This document shows positions 1 to 7,933 of a stretch of 11,250 nt of DNA, piece after piece. Origin of the DNA: Dunaliella salina (Eukaryota; Chlorophyta; Chlorophyceae; Chlamydomonadales; Dunaliellaceae); contig MU069790.1 in the NCBI GenBank assembly GCA_002284615.2, positions 288,496-299,745 on the forward strand. Reading direction: 5' to 3'. Under the pieces are notes generated by a model, which had not been told where the DNA came from, did not search any database, and saw only the letters and a program-made list of their open reading frames with translations. The position numbers and the translations under genes were made by a program. Numbering within the stretch: the stretch's first letter is position 1; each line of letters begins with the position of its first letter.

Positions 1-44
<44 letters not shown>
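1..44. repeat. (CA)n microsatellite, cut by window edge
   Basis: Uninterrupted CA dinucleotides to position 44, followed by a mixed CA/CG stretch (aatgcgcacgcgcagg). The array continues past the left edge. Confidence 0.98.
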
Positions 45-46
<2 letters not shown>

Positions 47-280
47 TGCGCACGCGCAGGCATGCTGAGGTGCCCTCACAACTGAGGACAATTTTTCACA
101 GCATTCTGCACACAACATGGCAAGAAAGGAATGCATGAATCAAGTAAAAAAATGGCGCACATGAGGATCAGCAGGTGGCATTCCAGGTTCTGCTTGGGCG
201 CCACAATGCTAACACTGCTGATGGAATAAGCCCCAGACTTCTTCATGTCCTCCGTACAACATGCCCAGTGAGTGTGCCAA

Positions 281-475
281 GCCCAGGTGCTGATCTGTGC
301 CTGCGCTGCACCACTAGCATCTCCATTTCTTTGTCCCAACTACTTCAACTCCTTTCCTGTCCCGCGTGCCATGTATTGGTGAAACATGCCCTTACTTTTT
401 GTGTGCCCTGTGTAGGTGTCGATCTGTGCCTGCGCTGCCCCACTAGCACCTTCGTTTCCTTATCCCAACTCCTTT
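281..475. repeat. 129-bp tandem pair with acceptor-like motif
   Basis: The motif gatctgtgcctgcgctgc occurs at 292 and again at 421 (offset 129). Each copy is preceded by YAG|GTG (ag at 285-286 and 414-415) and followed by cactagca and a shared cccaactcctt string (second half diverged). The YAG|GTG start resembles the true acceptor of exon A (cag|gtgttgccctg). Confidence 0.75.
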
Positions 476-759
476 CATCCCCAATTCTGTGTGAGGAGTG
501 TGCAGGAGTTTGGAGATTTTGCCGTGCCAGCCGATCATCACTTTTCCTGCATCTGTGCTCATGCCCATACTCCAAGTATACTTGTTTAGCAACGTTCCAC
601 TCATTAAATTGTTTTGCAAGACATGCTCGTGCATGTGTGCTGCATGCATAGATTGATGTGTGCCTGCATTGATTTAGTTATACAGCATCACATCAAATAC
701 CTTCACTCCCTGCACTGGACGCAGCTTTTGACTGTGCCAAGTGCGGGCACGGGACACAC

Positions 760-1155
760 CAGGGTTGCCTAGTTCGGGGGTGACAAATTAAGTCCGCGAA
801 CAGTTGGATAAAGTTTGTGGTATACGGATTGTTCGAACGAGCGTTTGCCTGCAGCAGGAGGCAGGGAAGGGGGTGACAACTGCACCTCAACCATCTATAC
901 CCCCTCTCCCCCTCAGCCCCTTTTGCATAAATGATGATGGCGAAAGACAAGGGACTTATTTTTGTCAGTCCGAGGGTGTATAAGGGCTGTAAGGGGGGTG
1001 TCAAGCTGGTGTCAAGGGGGTGATCAGGGGATGTCAAGGGTCCATTTTTGGCAGAGGGTATAAAGTTCTTCGAACTGACAATTTAAAGTCCGCGAACAGT
1101 TCGAAAGAGTTTTGAGTTCTCAAATAGTTCAAAGTTCCCAAACTAGGCAACCCTG
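760..1155. mobile_element. Non-autonomous hAT-superfamily DNA transposon (396 bp) with 8-bp TSD
   Basis: The left end CAGGGTTGCCTAGTTCGGG (760-778) and the inverted right end (1137-1155) match at 18 of 19 positions. A perfect 8-bp target-site duplication, GGACACAC, flanks it at 752-759 and 1156-1163. An 8-bp duplication with termini beginning CAGGGTTGCC is diagnostic of the hAT superfamily. A 15-bp subterminal direct repeat, agtccgcgaacagtt, is at 791-805 and 1087-1101, and GTTCGAA-type motifs occur near both ends; such subterminal repeats are usual transposase-binding sites in hAT elements. No transposase frame is present, so it is a MITE-like passenger that needs a transposase encoded elsewhere. 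The perfect TSD and near-perfect ends suggest a recent insertion. Confidence 0.93.
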
Positions 1156-1180
1156 GGACACACACCCTTCCACACATGCC

Positions 1181-1310
1181 AAGCGCAGGTGTTGACCTGT
1201 GCCTGTGTTGCACTGACTAAAGCAACACCCCAAATACCTTGATCCTTTGCACTGGACACACCCTTCAAATGCAGGTGCTGAGCTGTCCCTGTGCTGCACC
1301 ACTGATAGGA
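1181..1310. repeat. ~86-bp tandem pair, same family as 281-475
   Basis: Two further copies: gcgcaggtgttgacctgtg at about 1184 and tgcaggtgctgagctgtcc at about 1270, each continuing into a cctgtg(t/c)tgca string. The copy with ag at 1187-1188 shares GTGTTGxCCTG with the first bases of exon A. The hAT insertion at 760-1155 separates this pair from the 281-475 pair. Confidence 0.65.
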
Positions 1311-1461
1311 ACATCTGGAATCCCTTCATTCTTAGAACGGGACGAGCCCTGATTACACTACGCTTATCAGGATGTGTCACAAGAGCTGAGTCTGGTGTGC
1401 ATTTCTGCATACCTGGTTGTGGAAGTATAATGCCATCATGGAAACTGGGCCTTGTGTACAG

Positions 1462-1560
1462 GTGTTGCCCTGCATCCATGCCAACTTGGAGGACTACACG
1501 ACTGACAACCGAGGAGATGTGGGCAGCTGGGTCAGGGAGGCTGCCATGGATGTTCTGGAG
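1462..1560 (+). CDS. TBCD: TBCD exon A (conserved DYTTDNRGDVGSWVREAAM block)
   Basis: Exon of 33 codons, phase 0 at both ends. It encodes the most conserved stretch of the cofactor D C-terminal half, a helical-repeat segment reading LEDYTTDNRGDVGSWVREAA and ending MDVLE. The acceptor is gtacag|gtgttg, with a weak pyrimidine tract; the donor is gag|gtgagg. The frame is open upstream only to a TGA at 1387-1389, and residues before 1462 do not resemble the family, which supports this acceptor. The plant-like DNRGDVGSWVREAAM wording favours a green-lineage host. Diverged copies of the last ~30 bases plus the donor recur several times in the following intron, and copies of the acceptor border occur in the preceding one. 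Confidence 0.9.
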
Positions 1561-1746
1561 GTGAGGGCCCTGACTGTGATTCCTTTTTTGGTGTGCCTGT
1601 TGCTGGTCTATTACCTGTGTCATTCTGCCGTTGTGTCGAGGAGGCTGGTGTGGACTTTTATGCCTGCATGGTGTCGGGAAGGATGCCAAAGGCGTCATTG
1701 GTTGGAGGCTCAAATTCGCATGCTCCAGTGTGTGAGGCTGATGCAG

Positions 1747-2119
1747 CTGTAGCCACTAGTGGCAGCTGTGGCCACAAGTGGCAGCTGTGGCCACCAGTGG
1801 CAGCTGTGGCCACAAGTGGCAGCTGTGGCCACAAGTGGCAGCTGTGGCCACTAGTGGCAGCTGTGGCCACAAGTGGCAGCTGTGGCCACAAGTGGCAGCT
1901 GTGGCCACTAGTGGCAGCTGTGGCCACAAGTGGCAGCTGTGGCCACTAGTGGCAGCTGTGGCCACTAGTGGCAGCTGTGGCCACAAGTGGCAGCTGTGGC
2001 CACAAGTGGCAGCTGTGGCCACCAGTGGCAGCTGTGGCCACCAGTGGCAGCTGTGGCCACAAGTGGCAGCTGTGGCCACTAGTGGCAGCTGTGGCCACTA
2101 GTGGCAGCTGTGGCCACTA
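1747..2119. repeat. 19-bp minisatellite, about 19 units
   Basis: The unit is gtggcagctgtggccac plus two bases (aa, ca or ta). Only the base before the final 'a' varies; along the array it runs T A C A A T A A T A T T A A C C A T T. The unit is made of short palindromes (CAGCTG, TGGCCA, and CCACTAGTGG in the T variant). Because 19 is not divisible by 3, all frames cycle through the same peptide, which explains the spurious open frames on both strands. The array is embedded in one copy of the ~165-bp intron repeat. Confidence 0.97.
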
Positions 2120-2668
2120 AGCTTGTGGTGGGTCAGGTAGGCCCGGCCATGGATGTTTTGCTGGTGAAGGCCTTGTCTGTCCGTGTTCTCTAGCTGGTGT
2201 GCCTGTCACCGGCTGTCTCAGATGTCTTTGGGGTGAGGCTTGGATTTCAATCTCCAGTGCATGATGCTGAAGCTGTGGCCACCAAACATGTTATGGAAAT
2301 CAAGGGAGGCTGCCATGGATGTTTTGGAGGTGGAGGCCTTGTCTGTGGTTTTCTTGTTGGTGTGCATGTCACTGGCTGTCTCAGATGTCTTTGGGATGAG
2401 GCTTGAATTTGCAACGTCCAGCGTGTGAGGCTGAAGCTGAAGCTGGCCGCCAAACTTGTGATGGGTCAGGGAGGCTGCCATGGATGTTTTGGTGAAGGCC
2501 CTGTCTGTCTGTTTTCTCTAGTTGGTGTGCCTGTCGCCGGCTGTCTTAAATATCTTTAGGATGAGGCTTTCACTTGCAATGTCCAGCGCGTGAGGCTGAA
2601 GCTGAAGCTGGCCGCCGAACTTGTGCTGGGTCAGAGAGGCTGCCATGGACGTCACAGAGGGGACGCCC
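2120..2668. repeat. ~165-bp tandem repeat copying the exon A 3' border
   Basis: Anchors related to exon A's gtcagggaggctgccatgga lie near 2132, 2301, 2465 and 2629, about 165 bp apart. The second copy still reads SREAAMDVLE in the exon frame, followed by a GTGGAG donor-like string; the third reads VREAAMDVL. After each anchor the sequence resembles the real intron start (gtgargcc..tg..tggtgtgcctg). The rest of the unit carries ctgaagctgaagctggccgcc. A weaker fifth copy may lie at 2948-2980. Confidence 0.88.
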
Positions 2669-3079
2669 CTGTTGTGTGGCTGGCTTGACGCTTGAAGGAG
2701 GCAGTGGGTGAGGTTGCTTGGATGTTTCGTGGTGGCTGCAGGCATGGGCGTTACAACTAGGCAGGAAAACGATGCAGCTGAGAGGAAAAGAGCTCGAAAT
2801 GTGCATCACCATTGTGCTTTTGAGGGCAGCAGGTTTGCAAGAGCAAAGTGAAGCCCAAGCGATGTAACTTAACCGAGGTGTAACTTGAAAGCGTTCTGCC
2901 AAAGCATTCTGCCAAAATTCAAGGGCTGTCCTGTCAATGATAAAGGCATGGAGGCTGCGATGAATGCCCCAGAAGTGATGCTTTTGTATATATTCTGTGA
3001 GTGTTGCCCCTGCTGGTGTTTGCTGACATGCTCATGGTTTGGTCCAGCAGGATGCCAATTAATGTAATGAAGGTGATGC

Positions 3080-3301
<222 letters not shown>

Positions 3302-3588
3302 ATGCGTCGCAGGCCATCACTCATATTAAGTGTTGAAGACGTCGCCCTAGATGCCTCATGAAAGAAACTGCCTTGAAAGCCTCATACTGGAAGCTGCATC
3401 ATGCATTAATTTCATCATCATCTTTGTCTCAATCTTGATATCGTCACAAATCGGCTGCGCAGTACTGTTTCAAGCACGTGCAAGGCGCGCAAGGGTGCAT
3501 GTCCAGGGTCCCCAGCCATAAGTTGTATCTGAGTGTGTAGCATAGAGCACCATCTGCTTCAAGCATCACTACACCTCGCACATTGCAG

Positions 3589-3664
3589 GCACTCACCTTG
3601 CTAGTGGGAGAGCGCGTGCAGCAGGACTGCCCAAACACAGCACAGCAAGGGGAAATCCTTTCAG
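3589..3664 (+). CDS. TBCD: TBCD exon B (short linker exon)
   Basis: A 76-nt exon entering in phase 0 and leaving in phase 1. It encodes ALTLLVGERVQQ, then a polar loop, then GEILS and the first base of a glycine codon. The acceptor is attgcag|gcactc and the donor ttcag|gtaggg. Joined to exon A it gives AAMDVLE-ALTLLVGERV, which parallels the family's AAM-x-x-L-x-x-LTLLL helix. Joined to exon C it restores a Gly codon (G|GC). No other stretch of the 1561-4523 interval satisfied both phases and this homology. The exon is short, so the call rests on splice phases plus the LTLL motif. Skipping it would shift the frame (76 is not divisible by 3). It lies between a (TG)n array upstream and a (CA)n array downstream. 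Confidence 0.78.
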
Positions 3665-3900
3665 GTAGGGTGTTGTCACCTGGACAGGGAACATATTTGC
3701 ATGTCTCTCAAGTGCCAAATCTATGTATATTGTATGCAGCATGCTTGAAATGTTATCGAGGAATTTGCCAGAGGGGGCTATCTGGGCTATATTGCCAGAT
3801 ATGCTCCTTCCCGACTTTATTTCGCAAATCTAACCATGACAACCATTTTGATTTGTAAAAATATTACATCCACCAAAAAATCATGAAATTTGGAGGACCC

Positions 3901-4176
3901 CAGATCACTTCCCTGGCCTCAGATCACCCAAAAGCGGCACAGTGGAGCTGTGCCACCCATTTTCACTTTGAAAATAATTTCCAAATAACCCTTCAATAAT
4001 ATGCTTTTGACCTTTTTGGCACCCCTTCGGCCAGATTTTCTCCAAGGGAAGTGGCTAAAATGCTGTATCTCACCAATCACCGGGTCTTTTCACTCCATTA
4101 TTTTTGCAATGGTGTTCTTTTACTACAAGGACTCCAGATCACTACAAATCACCCAATTTGGTGCAGTGGGTGATCT
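3901..4176. repeat. Diverged direct and inverted repeat pair
   Basis: cagatcac followed by atcaccca and a g-rich gcrcagtgg string occurs at 3901-3945 and again, shortened, at 4135-4170. The string agatcaccc at 3921-3929 recurs inverted at 4168-4176. A perfect 7-bp hairpin (ggcacag / ctgtgcc, 5-base loop) sits at 3936-3954. This may be a degraded mobile element, but I see no target duplication. Confidence 0.45.
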
Positions 4177-4204
4177 TTAATGGAAACTTGGTGGTGAAAA
4201 CTAA

Positions 4205-4315
4205 GGTTCACTCCGCAGCTGATTAGGCACGGTCTCCGTGACTGGTAATATTGAAAGTCTAGTTCTACAGACTTAACAGTGAACCCAAGCTTCAGGATTA
4301 CCAGTTACGGAGAAC
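4205..4315. repeat. Two interleaved inverted repeats
   Basis: Arm one: ggttcact (4205-4212) and agtgaacc (4278-4285). Arm two: gtctccgtgactggtaat (4232-4249) against attaccagttacggagaac (4297-4315), pairing at 16 of 18 positions. The arms interlock rather than nest, a pseudoknot-like topology. Inside are two small perfect hairpins: cacgg..ccgtg at 4229-4241 and aagtct..agactt at 4255-4274. Confidence 0.6.
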
Positions 4316-4394
4316 ATGCGCAAGGAGCATGCCAAAAATTTTGGCAAAAACACCTGATTTTGAGCCTCAGATAGCCCCCTCTGTGAATTTGCTT

Positions 4395-4506
<112 letters not shown>

Positions 4507-4523
4507 ACGCTTTTTTTGTGCAG

Positions 4524-4717
4524 GCGTGGTCCCTGCAGCCACAGGGGCCCTCCTCAAGCAAGCCGTGGAGCGCATCGCGCGCATGCGTGACCTTGCCGCG
4601 CGGCGCTTGCACGGCCTTGTGAGCTCCCCGCACGTGGCGTGTGCCATGCCAGCTGCAGGGCAATTGGCAGCTGCACTGCCACAGGATGATGGCACTGCAG
4701 AGGTGGTTTCACTGCAG
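4524..4717 (+). CDS. TBCD: TBCD exon C (KQAVERI helix and loop)
   Basis: A 194-nt exon, phase 1 in and phase 0 out. It encodes VVPAATGAL, then the helix LKQAVERIARMRDLAARRL, then a loop with MPAAGQLAAALPQDDG and the end TAEVVSLQ. This matches the family block in which an A-x-x-QA-x-EKID-x-x-R-x-x-A helix precedes a variable acidic loop. The acceptor is ttttttgtgcag|gc, directly after a (CA)n(CG)n tract; the donor is ctgcag|gtgagg. GC and codon choice are richer in G/C than in the surrounding intron, as expected of real coding sequence. The last ~75 bases and the donor are duplicated 208 bp downstream (copy at 4852-4925), where the donor GT has become GC. Two further diverged donor-border copies follow. 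Confidence 0.9.
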
Positions 4718-4738
4718 GTGAGGGCAGCCCACAAGAGA

Positions 4739-4801
4739 TGATGGTAGGCAAATGGTAGGCAAGGTGGTAGGCACATGGTAGGCAAATGGTAGGCAAGGTG
4801 G
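4739..4801. repeat. Short minisatellite, atggtaggcaa unit
   Basis: Five copies of atggtaggca-type units, spaced 11-15 bases. The motif recurs after the next border copy at 4947-4970, and once more near 5138, showing it belongs to the larger duplicated unit. Confidence 0.85.
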
Positions 4802-4851
4802 TGAGATTGGTTTGCAGCAGCTAGGGGCATGCTGTCCGCACGAGGCTCGCA

Positions 4852-4970
4852 CCATGCCAGCTGCAGGGCAATTGGCGGCTGCACCACCAAAGGATGATGG
4901 CACTGCAGAGGTGGTTTCACTGCAGGCGAGGGCAGCCCACAAGAGATGATGGTAGGCAAATGGTAGGCAA
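4852..4970. repeat. TBCD: Duplicated 3' end of exon C (208 bp offset)
   Basis: A copy of exon C positions 4644-4717 plus about 45 bases of intron, at exactly +208. The encoded peptide differs little (MPAAGQLAAAPPKDDGTAEV versus MPAAGQLAAALPQDDGTAEV), and the frame is open. The donor dinucleotide is GC (4926-4927) rather than GT, still within gcag|gcgagg. Upstream, tttgcag at 4811-4817 gives a possible acceptor. It is probably a non-functional exon fragment, though use as an alternative 3' end with a GC donor cannot be excluded. Confidence 0.85.
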
Positions 4971-4972
4971 GT

Positions 4973-5440
4973 GGCAGCGCAACCTGGTGACCATGGCACT
5001 GCAGAGATCGTTATGCTGCAGCTTGGGGGCTTGCTGTTCTGCCATTCTTGGCAGAAGTGTACAATGAGGGCATGCTGATGGGAGTGCAGAGGTGGCCTCG
5101 CTGCAGGTGAGGGCGGCTCACATGCGGTGAGTCCAAATGGTAGGCAAGTTGGCAGTGCAACCTGGCGACGATGGCACTGCAGAGATTATTTCGCTGCAGC
5201 TGGGGGCATACTGTCCTACCATTCTTGACAGAAGTGTACAGTGGGGGCATGCTGATGGTAGTGCAGAGGTGGTCTCGCTGCAGGTGAGGGCGGCTCACAT
5301 GCGGTGAGTCCAAATGTTAGGCAGAGGGGAAGCGCTGCCTGAGGATGATGGCACTGCAGAGATCGTTATGCTGCTGCTGGGGGCATGCTGTCCTGCCATA
5401 CTTGACAAAGCTGTGCAGTGCTGAGGAGGACTGTGGGGAA
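4973..5440. repeat. ~177-bp tandem repeat with exon C donor copies
   Basis: Units beginning near 4973, 5150 and 5327 share gatggcactgcagagat, ctgggggca, a cattcttg(g/a)cagaagtgtaca string, and a border copy. Donor-like ctcgctgcag|gtgagg occurs at 5106/5107 and 5283/5284, offset 177, with exon-like context AEVASLQ in the first. Each is followed by a second possible donor, gcg|gtgagt. The third unit lacks the border copy. Confidence 0.85.
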
Positions 5441-5668
5441 GGCGGTGCTACTTTTGATGAGCCTTGATAGAGGGAATGGTGGCACAGTAATTGACTTCAG
5501 ATGGAGGGCGCAAGGGCTGTACTGCCCTCAATGCCTTTGAGTGCCATGGGAACTGCAGGAGGCATGCACTCAGTGTTGGAGAAGACTTGCTTTCAAAAAT
5601 TGAAGAAGCAGGATCATGGTGAGCGTTGGTCAACAGCTTCCTTATCCTTCTCCTGCGCAAGCTCAGCG

Positions 5669-5689
5669 GCAGCAGCAGCAGCAGCAGCA
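5669..5689. repeat. (GCA)n trinucleotide run
   Basis: Seven GCA triplets inside intron C-D, followed by tgctgc. Confidence 0.9.
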
Positions 5690-5890
5690 TGCTGCATTGT
5701 GCGCCCAGGTATGTTTGGGGCAAGCACTTTGGGGCAAGCACGTTGTCTTTGGAGTAAGGCTGACACAGTTATAATGATATGTGATGGCATTGTGCTATTA
5801 TTATTACAGCTTCAATCAATTTTTGAAGATCCCATTTCCATAGCCCAAGGGTGCACCACGGCCAACAGTGACCCTGCTTTCAAGGCAAGA

Positions 5891-6470
5891 TTGGTGTTCA
5901 TGCTCTGCTCATTTTGAGTAGAACCACTTGAGCCCATGTAGCAGTTTAACTTAACCAACAGCTGACATACATGGCAAGCATCAAATTGTTTAGCAGGGAG
6001 CGCCAAGCTACCACATTGCCTGTCTCAGTCTCAAATCAATCCCTCGCTTGCCTGACATGCAAATCCACCAATACCTTTCCATCAATGCAGTCCACCAATG
6101 GTCATCGAGTCCATCGACGCTTGTTCCTGACCTGGCATGCAAGCATACAAGTCCACCAATACCTCCTGCCGCTCTATGCATTGGTGTTCATGCTCTCTTC
6201 ATTTTGAGTGGAACCACTTGAGCCAATACCACTTAAGCACCAGTACACATACATGGCAGTCATCAAACTGTTGAGCAGGAAGTGCCAAGATGCCCTCACA
6301 TTGTCTCACTTCTCTGCCTCAATCTCAAATCAATCTCTCGCCTACCTGACGTGCAAGTCTATAAATACCTTTCCATCAATGCGTCCAACAATGGTCCATC
6401 AAGTCTAGCAATGCCTATCCCTGGCCTGGCCTGTCGTGCATTGCATCAAGCACCTCTAAGGGCCGCTTTC
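5891..6470. repeat. 290-bp tandem duplication
   Basis: ttggtgttcatgctct starts at 5891 and again at 6181. Both units continue in parallel through cattttgagtrgaaccactt, acatacatggcarxcatcaaa, caatctcaaatcaatcyctcg and tacctttccatcaatgc. Copy one carries an extra duplicated 'ccaccaatacct' segment and is otherwise collinear. Neither copy resembles an exon border. Confidence 0.88.
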
Positions 6471-6649
6471 AGTTGACATTTGTACTTGAGTTTGGTTTGG
6501 TTTGGTTAGGCACCTGTTTTGCTTCAGCTCAGCTGCCCATGTTGGCAGGTACAGCTTTGTAATCGCACCCTATGCTAGAGGCCACTGCAGCTCCTCACTA
6601 CTGTCATGATGAAACCTAGATGCCTTACCATTTCATTGACCCCTCCCCT

Positions 6650-7724
6650 GGTCTATCGAGCGCTTGTCAGCAGCTCATACTGCTCCTCATGCCCTCACTG
6701 CCGAATGCTTGCACCTTTTGGCCAATTGCGCAATTTCTCAAAAACTTGTCAGCAGCTGCTGCCATTTGTCGCGTCTTGATCACCGCCAAATGCATGCATC
6801 TGCTGGCCAATTTGCGGTCCCTCCAGTTCCTGTCACAGGCTGCTGCTGCTTCTCACGCCTGCCTTGGTCACGGCAAAATGCCTGCACCTTCTGGCTGATC
6901 ATACAGTCTCTCAAGCGCTTGCCGGCAGCTGCTGCCACTTCTCACGCCTGCCTTGGTCACGGCCAAGTGCATGCATCTGCTGGCCAATTTGCGGTCCCTC
7001 CAGTTCCTGTCACAGGCTGCTGCTGCTTCTCACGTCTGCCTTGGTCACTGCCGAATGCTTGCACCTTCTGGCTGACCATGCAGTCCCTCGAGCGCTTGCC
7101 GGCGGCCGCTTCCCACGCCTGCCTTGGTCACAGCAAAATGCCTGCACCTTCTGGCAGATTGAGGTCCCTCCCTTGAGCGCTTGTTGGCGGCTGCTGCCAC
7201 TTCTCGTGTCTGTCTTGGTCACAGCAGTTGCTGTGGTCGCTCCTGCTGGCTAATTGCACAGCCCGTTCTTGCTTCCTGGTTCATCATTGCGAAGCGCTTA
7301 CACCTCTGGACAGATGTGCGTCCCTGCACCTCTGGACAGCTGTGCGTCCTTGCACCCCTGGACGCTTGCACCTCTGGACAGCTGTGCGTCCTTCAAGGGC
7401 CTGTCAGCAACTGCTCCTTGCATCCTCTCGGACACTATTGCAGAATGCTTGCACCTTCAGGCCAATTGTGCAGTTCATAGAAGTGCCTATCAGCAACTGC
7501 CTCTCGCGTCCTCCAACACCATTGCAAAACGCTTGCACCTTCTGTCAGGTTGAAGCGCCCATCAGCAACTGCTGTTGCCTCTCATGTCCTCGGCAATCAT
7601 TGCAAGATGATTGTACCTTCTGGCCAATTGTGCTTTCCGTCAAGCGCCTGTCAGTGATGGCATCCGCCTCTTGAATCGTCCCATTTTATTCCGAAACGCT
7701 TGCAATTTCTGGCTAATTGTGCAG
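6650..7724. repeat. ~85-95-bp tandem array copying the exon D acceptor border
   Basis: About ten diverged units, with common elements in order: cttggtcac, gcxxaatgcttgcaccttctgg, (g)ccaattgtgcagtc, cctcaagcgcttgtcagc and agctgctgccacttctcac. The last unit is the real border: cgcttgcaatttctggctaattgtgcag, then exon D beginning tccattaagcgcctgtcag. Decoy acceptors in the same alignment position include atacag|tctctcaagcg (6906/6907), atgcag|tccctcgagcg (7083/7084) and gtgcag|ttcatagaag (7473/7474). A 27-bp sub-repeat (cacctctggacagctgtgcg) is expanded at 7300-7385. Confidence 0.88.
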
Positions 7725-7832
7725 TCCATTAAGCGCCTGTCAGGGCTGCTGCTGGCAGCACCCCAGTACGCACGGCCTGTGCTGGAGGGCCTCGTGGCCA
7801 GCATAGGAGGAGTGGATGCACAGCTGGCCAAG
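7725..7832 (+). CDS. TBCD: TBCD exon D (PQYARPVLEGLVASIGG block)
   Basis: Exon of 36 codons, phase 0 at both ends. It encodes SIKRLSGLLLAAPQYARPVL, then EGLVASIGGVDAQLAK. This is the family block in which a 'RI-x-QLL-x-x-x-x-Y-x-x-x-VL-x-GL-x-x-S-x-GGL' helix pair follows the variable loop. The acceptor is attgtgcag|tccatt. An alternative acceptor at gtcag|gg (7743) also fits locally but breaks phase with exon C, so 7725 is preferred. The donor is ccaag|gtgcgg. The exon sits between an upstream array of about ten diverged copies of its own acceptor border and a downstream array of about seven diverged copies of its own 3' end, two of which keep the exon-end string TGGCCAAG followed by GT. Confidence 0.92.
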
Positions 7833-7933
7833 GTGCGGGGGAGCTGTGCGTGCTTGCTAGTTAAAGAACCTTTCATTGATGCATGCGGCCTTTGGTCTGC
7901 ATAAACCTTTCTTTCTTTCTTTTTTGAAGCAAC

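Larger units (their letters stand above)
1..1461 (+). other. Intron 5' of exon A (incomplete), no exon seen
   Basis: I find no stretch here that matches the cofactor D segment expected before exon A, so the whole interval is read as intron and the next exon should lie left of the window. It holds a (CA)n run, four diverged copies of an acceptor-like motif (YAG followed by GTG), and a complete hAT-type insertion. Apparent open frames on both strands show no recognisable domain. Confidence 0.65.
4718..7724 (+). other. Intron C-D (3007 bp)
   Basis: GT..AG intron in phase 0, the longest complete one. It has three zones: donor-side copies of the exon C border (4718-5440), a middle with a CAG run and a 290-bp tandem duplication (5441-6480), and acceptor-side copies of the exon D border (about 6650-7724). 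5441-5890 contains no feature I can assign beyond the (GCA)n run. 6480-6650 contains only a short ttggtttggtttggtt stretch. Confidence 0.8.

Noticed and set aside
175..651. Open frame of 158 codons at the left end
   Set aside because: It spans the 129-bp tandem pair, shows no domain and no similarity to the TBCD segment expected upstream, and its codon use looks like unconstrained intron sequence.
1593..2101. Repetitive open frames (AAVATSGSCGHKWQLWP type) on both strands
   Set aside because: The 19-bp minisatellite gives the same peptide in every frame. It lies in a phase-consistent intron and matches no protein family I recognise.
5501..5708. Possible cassette exons in intron C-D (5501-5618 with donor gtgagc; 5637-5708 with donor gtatgt)
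   Set aside because: The intervening interval is only 18 bases, the phases do not return to 0, and the TBCD alignment is continuous from exon C to exon D with no room for extra residues.
6650..7724. CRISPR-like array (regularly spaced repeats)
   Set aside because: Units are contiguous diverged copies without unique spacers, unit length varies, and the array ends in a eukaryotic exon border.
7743..7744. Alternative acceptor for exon D at gtcag|gg
   Set aside because: It would leave intron phase 1 at the exon, incompatible with exon C ending in phase 0. The acceptor at 7724 is in phase and adds family-like residues.
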